Source: Acidimicrobiales bacterium (lineage in GTDB: Bacteria > Actinomycetota > Acidimicrobiia > Acidimicrobiales > JADJXE01). From it: DNA of 64,000 nucleotides. Positions within the stretch are counted from its first letter, which is position 1, and each line of letters starts with the position of its first letter. Below the pieces are notes generated by a model. That model was given only the letters and a program-made list of their open reading frames with translations. It was not told the DNA's origin and made no database searches. Made by a program: the position numbers and the translations under genes. This document shows, one piece after another, positions 23,915-31,992 of this stretch. The stretch is from NCBI GenBank assembly GCA_016716005.1, contig JADJXE010000001.1, positions 124,001 to 188,000 of the forward strand, in the 5' to 3' direction.

Positions 23915-25759
23915 GTGAGCGGCCCCGTCGTGGGCCCGAGCAGGGGTGCGCTGGTGCCCGGGGTCCCTGTGGGGTCGGTGGCGCTCCACGACGGCTTCTG
24001 GGCGCCGCGCCGCAGGGCGCTCGCCGAGGTGGGGCTGCCCAGCCTGCTGGCCCGGCTCGACGAGCACGGGGTGCTCGACGCCTTCCGTCGGCTGGCGGGT
24101 GCCGACGTCGCCCGGCGAGGCCTGTGGTTCACCGATTCCGACCTCTACAAGTGGATGGAGGCGGCCGCGTGGGCAGGGCGCCTCGACCTGCTCGACCCGG
24201 TCGTCGAGCTGGTGGCCGCAGCGCAGCAGCCCGACGGCTACCTGAACACGTGGTACGTGGGCGACCGGGCCGCCTCGCGCTACGGCGACCTCGCAGGGTC
24301 GCACGAGCTGTACTGCGCCGGGCACCTGTTCGAGGCGGCCGTCGCCCACCACCGGGTCACCGCAGACCCCCGGTTGCTCGACGTGGCCGTCCGGCTGGCC
24401 GACCACCTGGTGCGCGAGTTCGGCCCCGGCGGACGGCCGGGGGTCGACGGCCACCCGGAGGTGGAGCTGGCCCTGGTGGAGCTGGCGCGCGAGACCGGCG
24501 ACGATCGGTACGTGGCGCTGGCCGCGAGCTTCTGCGAGCGCGCCGGCGGGCTGGAGCTGGGCGAGCTGTGGGGCCACGCCGTGCGCATGCTCTACCTGGC
24601 GACGGGGATCGCCGACGTGGCCGCCGAGACCGGCGACGAGCGCTTCGCGGCGGCCGCCGACCGGCTGTGGGCGTCGCTCGTCGGGACCCGCAGCTACGTC
24701 ACCGGAGGGGTGGGTGGCCGCTGGCTCGGCGAGGCCGTCGGCCGCCCCTACGAGCTGCCGGCCGAGGCCGCGTACGCCGAGAGCTGCGCCGCCGTGGCCG
24801 CGGCCCGCTGGGCCTGGCGCCGCCTGGTCGTCACCGGCGACGTGCGGGCCGCCGACCACCTCGAGACCGTGCTGCACAACGCCGTGGCCGCGGCCGTGTC
24901 GTTGGGCGGCGACGAGTGGTTCTACGCCAACGCCCTGGCCAGCGCGGCCGAGGGCGAGGCCGACCCGTGGGCCTCTCCCTACGACTTCCAGGCCCGGGCG
25001 ATGCTCGAGTGGCACCCGCCCCACCGGCGCGGGTGGTTCGACGTGACGTGCTGCCCGCCCAACGTGAGCCGGCTCCTCGCGTCGCTCCCGGGCATGCTGT
25101 ACGGCCAGGCCGGGGACGACCTGTGGGTGCACCTCTGGGTGGCGTCCAGCGTGGAGCACGGGGGCTGGTCGGTGCGGGTCGACGGTGGCCTGCCGTGGCA
25201 GGGCCACGCCCGCCTCACGGTGCAGCGGGCGCCGGAGGGCGAGGCCGCCCTGCGGCTTCGGATGCCGGGGTGGTGCACGGATCCGTCGGTGCGCGCCGCC
25301 GGTGCCCCAGTGGCCGTGGACGGCCCCGGCCACGTCGAGGTTCGGCGCCGGTGGGCAGCAGGCGACGAGGTCGAGATCGACCTGCCCCTGGAGCCGACCC
25401 TGCTCGCCGCGCACCCGCGCGTGGCCGACGCACGCGGGGCCGTGGCCCTGCGGCGCGGGCCGCTCGTGTACTGCTTCGAGCAGGTGGACAACCCCGGCGT
25501 GGCGTTGCTGGAGGCGGCGATCGACCCCGCCGTCGCGTTCACCGCCGAGCACGACCCGGGTCTCCTGGGCGGCGTCACCGTGCTCAGCGGGGCCGGCTGG
25601 TCGCCCGATCCGGACCACCGCCTCTACCGCCCGCACTCGTCCGGCGCCGGTGCCGGCGCCGGACCGGGCCGGACGCCGGTGCGGCTGCGCGCCGTGCCCT
25701 ACGCGGTGTGGGCCAACCGCGGCGTGGGACCGATGGCCGTCTGGCTGGCCTGCCCCTGA
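23915..25759 (+). CDS. GH127-family glycoside hydrolase (beta-L-arabinofuranosidase type)
   Basis: 614-residue protein with the (alpha/alpha)6 barrel of glycoside hydrolase family 127, whose characterised members remove beta-L-arabinofuranose through a zinc-bound Cys nucleophile. The N-terminal GSVALHDGFWAPRR and WFTDSDLYKWMEAAAW are typical. Zinc/catalytic residues are in place: Glu289 and Cys291 (AYAESCA), then Cys379-Cys380 (DVTCCPPN). A beta-rich C-terminal region follows. No signal peptide, so it would act in the cytoplasm. The GTG at 23915 is chosen; GTG 23894 is possible. It lies 8 kb from an arabinosyltransferase-containing cluster, which is suggestive only. Confidence 0.9.
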   Translation: MSGPVVGPSRGALVPGVPVGSVALHDGFWAPRRRALAEVGLPSLLARLDEHGVLDAFRRLAGADVARRGLWFTDSDLYKWMEAAAWAGRLDLLDPVVELVAAAQQPDGYLNTWYVGDRAASRYGDLAGSHELYCAGHLFEAAVAHHRVTADPRLLDVAVRLADHLVREFGPGGRPGVDGHPEVELALVELARETGDDRYVALAASFCERAGGLELGELWGHAVRMLYLATGIADVAAETGDERFAAAADRLWASLVGTRSYVTGGVGGRWLGEAVGRPYELPAEAAYAESCAAVAAARWAWRRLVVTGDVRAADHLETVLHNAVAAAVSLGGDEWFYANALASAAEGEADPWASPYDFQARAMLEWHPPHRRGWFDVTCCPPNVSRLLASLPGMLYGQAGDDLWVHLWVASSVEHGGWSVRVDGGLPWQGHARLTVQRAPEGEAALRLRMPGWCTDPSVRAAGAPVAVDGPGHVEVRRRWAAGDEVEIDLPLEPTLLAAHPRVADARGAVALRRGPLVYCFEQVDNPGVALLEAAIDPAVAFTAEHDPGLLGGVTVLSGAGWSPDPDHRLYRPHSSGAGAGAGPGRTPVRLRAVPYAVWANRGVGPMAVWLACP

Positions 25760-25798
25760 CCCTCTCGGCTCCGGCCGACCCGACCCCAGGAGGACCCC

Positions 25799-26581
25799 GT
25801 GAGCGACCTGCTCTACGACACCGACGGCCACGTGGCCGTGCTCACCCTGAACCGCCCCGACCGGCTCAACGCCATCTCCGGCGCCATGCTCGCCGAGCTG
25901 TCGGAGCGCCTCGTCGAGGCCGACCGCGACCGGGCCGTGCGGGCGATCGTGCTCACCGGTGCGGGCCGGGGCTTCTGCGCCGGGCTCGACCTGAAGGACC
26001 AGTCGTCGGGGCAGGGGCTCACCGTGGGAGCGGCGGTGAACGAGCTCGAGCTGCGCACCGCACCGCCGGTGGTCCTGCACGAGGTCGACACCCCGACGAT
26101 CTGCGCCCTCAACGGTGGAGCCGCGGGCTACGGCATGGACCTCGCGCTCGGCTGCGACATCAGGCTCGCGGCCGACACCGCCAAGCTGGCCGCGGCGTTC
26201 TGCCGGCGTGGGATCCTGCCCGAGAGCGGCGGCACGTGGCTCCTGCCGAGGCTGGTCGGGTGGTCGAAGGCGGCCGAGATCATCTTCACCGGCCGCACGC
26301 TGGGCGCGACGGAGTGCCTCGACCTCGGGCTGGTGTCGGCGGTGGTGCCGGGTGAGGAGCTGATGGACCGGGCGATGGCCCTGGCCGCCGAGGTCGCGGC
26401 GTCGGCGCCGCTGGCCGTTCGGGCCTCGAAGCGCATGATGCGCGCGGCCCAGGAGGAGGCCTTCGCCAACCACGTCCAGCACGTCTTCCTGGAGCTGCTT
26501 CCCCTCTTCCGCTCCGCTGACTTCCGGGAGGGCATGGCCGCCTTCCTCGAGAAGCGGCCGGCCGAGTTCACGGGCCGCTAG
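25799..26581 (+). CDS. enoyl-CoA hydratase/isomerase family protein
   Basis: 260-residue crotonase-fold enzyme acting on acyl-CoA thioesters. LTLNRPDRLNAISGAML, the oxyanion block GAGRGFCAGLDLKD, NGGAAGYGMDLALGCDIRLA (second oxyanion Gly) and the C-terminal FREGMAAFLEKRPAEFTGR are classical. RRGILPESGGTWLLPRLVG carries Glu at the position of one catalytic acid, with Gly-Gly next to it. AGGAGG precedes the GTG. The gene begins 39 bases after the GH127 stop and is followed by a nitroreductase, so the three may be one transcript although their functions differ. Confidence 0.92.
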   Translation: MSDLLYDTDGHVAVLTLNRPDRLNAISGAMLAELSERLVEADRDRAVRAIVLTGAGRGFCAGLDLKDQSSGQGLTVGAAVNELELRTAPPVVLHEVDTPTICALNGGAAGYGMDLALGCDIRLAADTAKLAAAFCRRGILPESGGTWLLPRLVGWSKAAEIIFTGRTLGATECLDLGLVSAVVPGEELMDRAMALAAEVAASAPLAVRASKRMMRAAQEEAFANHVQHVFLELLPLFRSADFREGMAAFLEKRPAEFTGR

Positions 26582-26590
26582 GCGGGCACG

Positions 26591-27283
26591 ATGGGCGACG
26601 TGGGGCTCCTGGAGGGCATCGCCACCACCCGGGCCATCCGCCGGTTCCTCCCGGATCCCATCCCGGACGCCGACCTGGCGGCCATGCTCTTCGCGGCGAC
26701 GCGAGCGCCGTCGGGGTCCAACCGCCAGCCGTTCCGCTTCGTGGTGCTGCGCGACGGCCCGCGCGCCCGCGAGGCCAAGACGATCCTCGGCTCGGCGTTC
26801 CGCGCCGCGTGGGCCGCCAAGGCCGTGGCCGACGGCTACGGCGAGGGCAGCGGGGTCGATCCCGCGTCGCCCAAGGCCCGGGCCGCCCGGGCCATGCAGG
26901 AGTTCGTCGACCGCTTCGAGGAGACGCCCGTCGTGGTGCTGGCCTGCCTCGTCCGCCACCGCGCCCCGAACCCGCTCGAGGGCGCCTCCGTGTACCCCGC
27001 GTGCCAGAACCTCCTCCTCGCGGCGCGCGCCCTCGGGTACGGGGGCGTCATGACCATGTGGCACGGCCTGGTCGAGGCCGAGCTCCGTGACCTCCTGGCG
27101 ATCCCCGACGGCGTGGGCATCGCGGCCACCATCCCGCTCGGGAGGCCAGTTGGCGGGCACGGGCCGGTGCGCCGCCGGCCGCTCGCCGAGCTGGTCTTCG
27201 ACGACGCGTGGGGCGACGTGGCCGCGTGGGCCGTCGACCCGCCGGGCACGCGCTTCACGTCGGCCGGTCCGCCGTCAGGGTGA
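26591..27283 (+). CDS. nitroreductase-family flavoprotein
   Basis: 230-residue FMN-binding protein of the nitroreductase superfamily. The N-terminal TTRAIRRFLPDPIPD and APSGSNRQPFRFVVLRD form the FMN-phosphate site. PACQNLLLAARALGYGGVMT and a C-terminal IPLGRPVGG complete the pattern. Members reduce nitroaromatics, quinones or enones using NAD(P)H, and some have unrelated roles (dehalogenation, cofactor synthesis). It sits nine bases after the enoyl-CoA hydratase and probably shares its transcript. Specific substrate unknown. The ATG at 26591 is the only reasonable start. Confidence 0.88.
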   Translation: MGDVGLLEGIATTRAIRRFLPDPIPDADLAAMLFAATRAPSGSNRQPFRFVVLRDGPRAREAKTILGSAFRAAWAAKAVADGYGEGSGVDPASPKARAARAMQEFVDRFEETPVVVLACLVRHRAPNPLEGASVYPACQNLLLAARALGYGGVMTMWHGLVEAELRDLLAIPDGVGIAATIPLGRPVGGHGPVRRRPLAELVFDDAWGDVAAWAVDPPGTRFTSAGPPSG

Positions 27284-28614
27284 GCGGGGTGGTGGCCGTG
27301 CGGTGCGGGCCCGGTTGTGGGGGCCGCACAGGAGCCGGCCGTTGGCCTGGGTGGTGGGCCCGCCGGCCTCCCAGGGCACGATGTGGTCGACCTGGCATCG
27401 GCCGGCGGGCACGTCGCAGCCCGAGGGGTGCTGGCAGTGGCGGTCGCGCACCTGGATCACCCGGCGCAGGGCCCCGGTGAAGAACCGCTCGCGGACGCTG
27501 ACCGACAGGGCCCGCTGGGCCGAGTCGAACACGATCGACTCGATGTCGGCCCGCTCCAGCAGGGGCAGGAACTGCGCTCGGGTGAGCACCGTGCCGTCGT
27601 CGAGCTCGCACAGGTGCCCGACCGCGTCGTCCAGGCCGACCACCACCGTGACCAGCGGCTCGGGCCGGCGCCCACCAGCGGGCGCGCTGCGGGACCGCTC
27701 GGCCATGCGCACCAGCGCCGCGGCCCGCCGCTGGGCCGGCGTGCGGGCCAGCTCGCCCGGCCCCACCTCGTCGCGGCCCAACCGGGCGCGGGCCTCGGCC
27801 ACGTCGTCGGCGTACAGCTCGTCCTCCAGGCGCTGCAGCTCGCCCTGCACCGCGGTGCCCCACACCCGCGTCCAGCCGACCCCGCACGTCGAAGCTGCCC
27901 TGGAAGGTGCGCACCACCGACAGGTACACGTCGGCGGCCGAACGGTCGGCGTCGGCGTCGGCACCGTCGGGGTCGGCCTGCTGACGCCAGTACGCCACCG
28001 CCCGCAGGAAGTCCCGCAACGACAGCCCCTCGGCCTGGCCGACCAGCACCGCCTCGTCGCGCACGAACGCCTGGTGGGTGCGGGGCCCGTCGAGGCCGGC
28101 CAGCACGTCGACGTGATCGGGGCCGATCACCCCGGCCGCCAGCGCCGACGCCACCCGAGGCATCTCCCCCAACCGGCGGGCCCGACGAAGGCGGGCCCGG
28201 CCCTCCCGGCGACAGGTGGGCGTCGCGGGCCAGCCGGGCCCCGGCCGCACGCGACCCGTCGCCGGCCCACACCCCCCGGGAATCCCAGCGGGCCACCAAC
28301 CCCGCGCTCACGCCCTCCAGGCGGCTGTGGCGCACCTGCAGCCCCACCACCAGATCGTCGAGCTCGCCGTCGGCCAGCTCGTCGGCATCCACCACCGCCA
28401 GGATCAGGGCCGCCTCGTCCAGGCGGTCGAACGCCAGCCGCACCTCATCAGCGACGCCACCCGACCCCCCGCCCGGCCCGCCACCCGACCCCCCGCCCGG
28501 CCCGCCGTCGAGGCCGTGCACCAGGTGGCGAACCCGCTCGCGCAACCGCCCGAGCACCCGCCCGAGCACCTGCTCGGCCGCCCGCTCCGGCGCCTGGCCC
28601 ACTCCGACCGCCAT
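27275..28614 (-). pseudogene. DUF222-HNH endonuclease gene (13E12 type) with two frameshifts
   Basis: Encodes, in three successive frames, a protein of the actinobacterial 13E12/DUF222-HNH family. Frame one, from ATG 28614, gives the DUF222 N-terminal half (VRLAFDRLDEAALILAVVDA to ARLARDAHLSPG). A shift near 28195-28215 leads into RARLRRARRLGEMPRVASAL to FQGSFDVRGRLDA. A second shift near 27856-27875 leads into GTAVQGELQRLEDELYADD and the HNH domain (CQHPSGCDVPAGRCQVDHIVPW, then LLCGPHNR). The HNH residues are intact but detached. A perfect 24-bp tandem duplication (28457-28504) lies in a Gly/Pro-rich linker. These genes are multicopy and recombinogenic in many actinobacteria. Sequencing error at both sites is the main alternative. 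Confidence 0.85.
28457..28504. repeat. perfect 24-bp tandem duplication
   Basis: Two identical 24-base units, CCACCCGACCCCCCGCCCGG plus CCCG, head to tail. On the minus strand they encode the octapeptide GPGGGSGG twice in the linker of the DUF222-HNH pseudogene. Likely slippage or unequal crossing over. Confidence 0.8.
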
Positions 28615-28665
28615 GCCGTCAGCCTACCACACCCGATCGAACGTGTGTTCGTGATACCCGTCACA

Positions 28666-29682
28666 CTAGGGCCCTTCGGGCTCGTCGCCGGGGGCGTCGC
28701 GGGGGGCGGCTGCCTTGCGGAGGCGGTCGCAGACGGCCGCGCCGATGCCCACCTCGGCCGGCGGCACGGCCACGACGACGTCGGCGCCGAGGCGATCCGC
28801 CAGCCGGAGGTGGGCGTACAGGGCGCGGGCGTAGCCCTCGGCGTCACCGACGGGTGGGAGGGCCACGGCTGTCGGTGGGAGGGCGACGGCGGCCTCGGAC
28901 AGGACGGCGACGTGGTGCCCGGCCTCGAGCAGGGCGGTCACCCGGGCCGCCACGTCGGCCGCCGCGACGAGCTCCACCCTGGCCGCCGGCGCGTAGTGGG
29001 AGGGGAGCATGCCGGGCGCTCGGCTCTCGCCGCCGGCCGCCAACGCCACCGGCCGGCCGAGCACCGCTTCGAGGGCGTCGACGGGGATGCCACCCGGGCG
29101 CAGCACCGTCGGCGTCGGGCCGGTGAGGTCGACGATGGTCGACTCCACCCCCACGGTGCACGGTCCGCCGTCGAGGATGAGGTCGACCGCGGGGCCGAGA
29201 TCGGCGGCCACGTCGGCCGCGGTGGTGGGGCTCACCCGCCCGAAGCGGTTCGCCGACGGCGCCGCCACCCCACCGCCGAAGCGCCGCAGCATCGCCAGCG
29301 CAAGGGGTTGCGCGGGCACCCGCAGGCCGACGGTCTCCCGGCCTCCGGTCACCTCGTCGGGCACCAGGGCAGCCCGGTGCAGGACCAGGGTGAGGGGACC
29401 CGGCCAGCAGGCGTCCGCCAGGTGGCGGGCGTCGCGGGGCACGTCCACGGCCCAGGTGTCGACGAGGCCGGCGTCGCCGAGGTGGACGATCAGCGGGTGG
29501 CTGGGTGGGCGGCCCTTGGCCGCGAAGATGCGGCGGACCGCGGCGGGGCTCGACGCGTCGGCACCCAGGCCGTACACGGTCTCGGTGGGGAAGGCGACCA
29601 GGCCGCCGCCTCGCAGCGCGGCCACCGCCCGCTCGACGGCCGCGTCGAGCACGGGGTCGAGAGGCGGCTCGGTGGTGGCCAC
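28666..29682 (-). CDS. L-threonylcarbamoyladenylate synthase (Sua5/TsaC type)
   Basis: 338-residue enzyme making threonylcarbamoyl-AMP from Thr, bicarbonate and ATP, the first step of the t6A modification at position 37 of ANN-decoding tRNAs. The YrdC domain (about 15-205) shows GGLVAFPTETVYGLGADA, KGRPPSHPLIVHL, CWPGPLTLVLHR, TVGLRVPAQPLALAML, APSANRFGRVSPTTA and VESTIVDLTG. The extra C-terminal Sua5 domain (about 235-338, from GMLPSHYAPAARVELV) makes it the long form. The GTG at 29682 is the first start compatible with the adjacent hydrolase gene. An essential housekeeping gene in most bacteria. The partners tsaB, tsaD and tsaE are not here. Confidence 0.93.
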   Translation of the reverse strand: MATTEPPLDPVLDAAVERAVAALRGGGLVAFPTETVYGLGADASSPAAVRRIFAAKGRPPSHPLIVHLGDAGLVDTWAVDVPRDARHLADACWPGPLTLVLHRAALVPDEVTGGRETVGLRVPAQPLALAMLRRFGGGVAAPSANRFGRVSPTTAADVAADLGPAVDLILDGGPCTVGVESTIVDLTGPTPTVLRPGGIPVDALEAVLGRPVALAAGGESRAPGMLPSHYAPAARVELVAAADVAARVTALLEAGHHVAVLSEAAVALPPTAVALPPVGDAEGYARALYAHLRLADRLGADVVVAVPPAEVGIGAAVCDRLRKAAAPRDAPGDEPEGP

Positions 29683-29711
29683 GTTCGCGTCGCCGGGTCC
29701 GGCCGGGACGG

Positions 29712-30398
29712 TCAGGCCGGAACGGCCCCGAGGAACCCGAGGGCCGCGTCGATGAACCCGAACGCCTCCGGGGTGGCGAAGTGGTCGACGCGCGGCAGGG
29801 TGACGAGGCGGGCGTCGGGGAGCGCGGCCACGAGGGGGCCGGCCGGGCCGGCGAAGTCGCGCTCGCCCAGCACCACCAGCACGGGGCACGTCACCACGGC
29901 CAGCGCCGCTGGATCCAGGGGGCCGACCGGACGGCGCAGGCAGGCGGCGAGGGCGGCCGGGTCGTTGCCGGGTGCGCCGGCGTACTGCGCGAACAGGCGG
30001 GCCAGCTGGGGGTCGCCGGCGTCGCCCCCGCCCTCGACGGCGCGCGCGACCGGCTCGACGTCGACGTCCTGGAAGAGGTTGTCGCCGACCCCGGCCACCA
30101 CCAGCCGCTCGAACCGCTCGGGGAGCGACGTCGCCACCTCGAGCAGGGTGCGGGCGCCGAGGGAGAAGCCGATGGCGTCCACCTTGCCCTCGGCGGGCAG
30201 GGCGGCGCGCACGCGCGCGCCCAGGTCGACGTACGCCGCGGGGTCGTGGGGGCGGGGCGCGCTGCCGTGGCCCAGCAGGTCGACCCCGATCACCCGGCGC
30301 CCGGCGTCGACGAGCAGCGCGTCCCAGCCGGGGCCCTGCCAGGTGGTGGCGAACGAGCCGCCGAAGCCGTGGACGAGGACGACCGGGGGATCGGGCAC
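29712..30398 (-). CDS. alpha/beta-fold hydrolase
   Basis: 228-residue alpha/beta hydrolase. VVLVHGFGGSFATTW is the oxyanion-hole strand, GVDLLGHGSAPRP the second loop, and GFSLGARTLLEV the nucleophile elbow (G-F-S-L-G). ERDFAGP supplies the acid and RVDHFATPE the His. Probably an esterase or C-C bond hydrolase. The GTG at 30398 gives a standard N-terminus and has TACGCT eight bases upstream; the alternative start at 30524 would overlap the divergent arfB gene by nearly 100 bases. It ends 29 bases before the Sua5/TsaC start and may be co-transcribed with it. Confidence 0.85.
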   Translation of the reverse strand: MPDPPVVLVHGFGGSFATTWQGPGWDALLVDAGRRVIGVDLLGHGSAPRPHDPAAYVDLGARVRAALPAEGKVDAIGFSLGARTLLEVATSLPERFERLVVAGVGDNLFQDVDVEPVARAVEGGGDAGDPQLARLFAQYAGAPGNDPAALAACLRRPVGPLDPAALAVVTCPVLVVLGERDFAGPAGPLVAALPDARLVTLPRVDHFATPEAFGFIDAALGFLGAVPA

Positions 30399-30406
30399 GA
30401 GGAGGG

Positions 30407-30422
30407 AGCGTACGCGTAGCGT
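30407..30422. promoter_or_regulatory. two leaderless -10 boxes back to back
   Basis: TACGCT on the minus strand (30412 to 30407; eight bases before GTG 30398) and TAGCGT on the plus strand (30417-30422; six bases before GTG 30429) are only four bases apart. The -35 region of each promoter must lie inside the other gene, so both genes cannot easily be initiated at the same moment. The gap between the two start codons is just 30 bases. Confidence 0.55.
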
Positions 30423-30428
30423 GCCGCC

Positions 30429-30848
30429 GTGGCCGACGAGCTGCGCGTGACCCGCACCTGCCGGATCCCCCTCGACGAGCTGGTGTGGCGCTTCTCGGCC
30501 AGCGGGGGTCCGGGCGGCCAGCACGCCAACACCGCCAACACCCGCGCCGAGGTGGTGTTCGACGTGGCCCGATCGGGCTCGCTCGGCCCCCGCCAGCGGG
30601 CCCGGCTCCTCGAGCGGCTGGGCCCCGAGGTCCGCGTGGTCGCGTCCGACACCCGCTCGCAGGCCCGCAACCGCGACCTCGCGCTCGAGCGGCTGCGCTC
30701 GCGTCTGGAGGTGGCCCTGCGCGAGCAGCGCCGGCGGGTCGCCACCACCCCGTCGCCGGCGGCCGAGCGCCGCCGCCTCGAGGAGAAGCGCCGCCAGGGC
30801 CGACGGAAGGCGGCTCGCCGCCGGCCCTCGCCCGACGTCGACGAGTAG
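30429..30848 (+). CDS. arfB: alternative ribosome-rescue factor ArfB (peptidyl-tRNA hydrolase)
   Basis: 139-residue release-factor-like protein that enters ribosomes stalled without a stop codon and hydrolyses peptidyl-tRNA. The catalytic GGQ motif is Gly29-Gly30-Gln31 in SGGPGGQHANT. IPLDELVWRFS and VRVVASDTRSQARNRDLA are family signatures. The tail, from about residue 113, is very rich in Arg and Lys, as required to probe the empty mRNA channel. Size matches E. coli ArfB (YaeJ, 140 residues). Leaderless start: TAGCGT six bases before the GTG. Converges on the following small gene with a six-base gap. Confidence 0.93.
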   Translation: MADELRVTRTCRIPLDELVWRFSASGGPGGQHANTANTRAEVVFDVARSGSLGPRQRARLLERLGPEVRVVASDTRSQARNRDLALERLRSRLEVALREQRRRVATTPSPAAERRRLEEKRRQGRRKAARRRPSPDVDE

Positions 30849-30854
30849 GCGGTC

Positions 30855-31076
30855 CTACTCGACGGCGCGGAGGCGGCCGGCCGGGGCCTCGTCGACGCGC
30901 CGGATCCGGCGGATCTCGGTGGTCCGGAAGCTGGCGATCCGCTCGCTCCACGCGTCGACCACGGTCCGGCCCGGACCGGTGCGGAAGAAGGTGGTGAGCG
31001 GCCCCTCCTGGCGGTAGGTGTCGGCCTCGTCGATCCGCTCGGCCGACTCGTCGAGCAGCAGCACCTCGAAGGACAT
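30855..31076 (-). CDS. small conserved-looking protein of unknown function
   Basis: 73 residues, MSFEVLLLDESAERIDEAD to RRVDEAPAGRLRAVE; not recognised. It alternates strands and charged helices (FEVLLLD, TTFFRTG, IASFRTTEIRRI), suggesting a compact alpha/beta fold. Support for coding: an ATG exactly six bases after TACCGT (31083-31088), matching other leaderless genes here, a good amino-acid composition, and a stop six bases from the convergent arfB stop. The long frame extending rightward is the shadow of the methyltransferase gene. Confidence 0.65.
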   Translation of the reverse strand: MSFEVLLLDESAERIDEADTYRQEGPLTTFFRTGPGRTVVDAWSERIASFRTTEIRRIRRVDEAPAGRLRAVE

Positions 31077-31196
31077 GCCCGCACGGTACGGATGCCTCCC
31101 TGTGGGCATCCAGGGGAACAACCCTGTGTCTTTCGCGTCCTGTCCACAGGCGCCCGTAGACTCGGCGGGTCCCGCCCGCGACGGCCCGGAGATCAC

Positions 31197-31979
31197 GTGA
31201 AGCTCACCGGAGAGCGGCCCATCGAGGGCCAGACGCCCGACTCGCTGCTCGGCCTGCACGCCGCCGGCTACCGCCAGGTGCTCGAGCGGATCGGGCCCGG
31301 CCGGTTCCTCGACGTGGGCTGCGGGCTCGGGGACGGCACGGCCGGCTTCCTGGGCGGTGGCCGCGCCGTGGTCGGCATCGACTACGACCCGGCAACGGCG
31401 GCGGCGGCCCGCACCACCTACGGCCCGCGGGGCCTCCAGACCGCCTGCTGCGACGGCGCGCGCATCGGGCTGCGAACCGGCGCCTTCGACTGGGTGTGCT
31501 CCTCGCACCTGATCGAGCACTTCGAGCGGCCCGAGGGCCACGTGGCCGAGGTCAGCCGGGTGCTCGCGCCGGGTGGCGCCGCCTTCTTCCTCACGCCCAA
31601 CGCGCCGGCCGACTTCGAGAACCCCTACCACGTCCACCTGTTCGAGCCCGACGGGCTGCGCGCCATGCTCGGGCGCTCCTTCGACGACGTGCAGGTGATC
31701 GGCCTCGACGGCAGCGCAGCGGTGAAGGCCGACTTCGAGCAGCGCCGCCGGGCCGGCCGACGGCTCCTCGCCCTCGACGTGTTCGACCTGCGCCATCGGC
31801 TGCCCCGCCGGTACTACGTGGCCCTGCACGCCACGGCCCGCCGGGTGGCGTACCGGCTGCTGTCGGGCTCGATGTCGGGTGGGACCTCGGGGATCACCGC
31901 CGACGACTTCACGACCACCGAGGTCATCACCCCCACCACCGAGGTGCTGCTCGGGGTGGCGCGCTCGCCCCGTCGCTGA
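31197..31979 (+). CDS. class I SAM-dependent methyltransferase
   Basis: 260-residue methyltransferase of the UbiE/Methyltransf_11 type. Motif I is RFLDVGCGLGDGTAGFL (about 37-52), the acidic end of beta2 is VGIDYDPA, and CSSHLIEHFERPEGHVAE with LAPGGAAFFLTPNAP are motifs II/III. NPYHVHLFEPDGLRAML is the pattern of enzymes found in glycan and polyketide clusters. The GTG is inferred, with GGAG seven bases upstream. TAGACT at 31156-31161 would give a short leader. It precedes the surface-glycan region but is separated from it by convergent and divergent genes. Acceptor unknown. Confidence 0.85.
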   Translation: MKLTGERPIEGQTPDSLLGLHAAGYRQVLERIGPGRFLDVGCGLGDGTAGFLGGGRAVVGIDYDPATAAAARTTYGPRGLQTACCDGARIGLRTGAFDWVCSSHLIEHFERPEGHVAEVSRVLAPGGAAFFLTPNAPADFENPYHVHLFEPDGLRAMLGRSFDDVQVIGLDGSAAVKADFEQRRRAGRRLLALDVFDLRHRLPRRYYVALHATARRVAYRLLSGSMSGGTSGITADDFTTTEVITPTTEVLLGVARSPRR

Positions 31980-31992
31980 CCGCCGCTTGCCG

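Noticed and set aside
23702..27160. Leftward 1,152-codon open frame across GH127, hydratase and nitroreductase genes
   Set aside because: Shadow of three genes with clear catalytic motifs on the other strand.
27275..28614. Homing endonuclease or mobile element insertion
   Set aside because: DUF222-HNH proteins are common resident multicopy genes in actinobacteria; no flanking repeats, target duplication or intron/intein structure seen.
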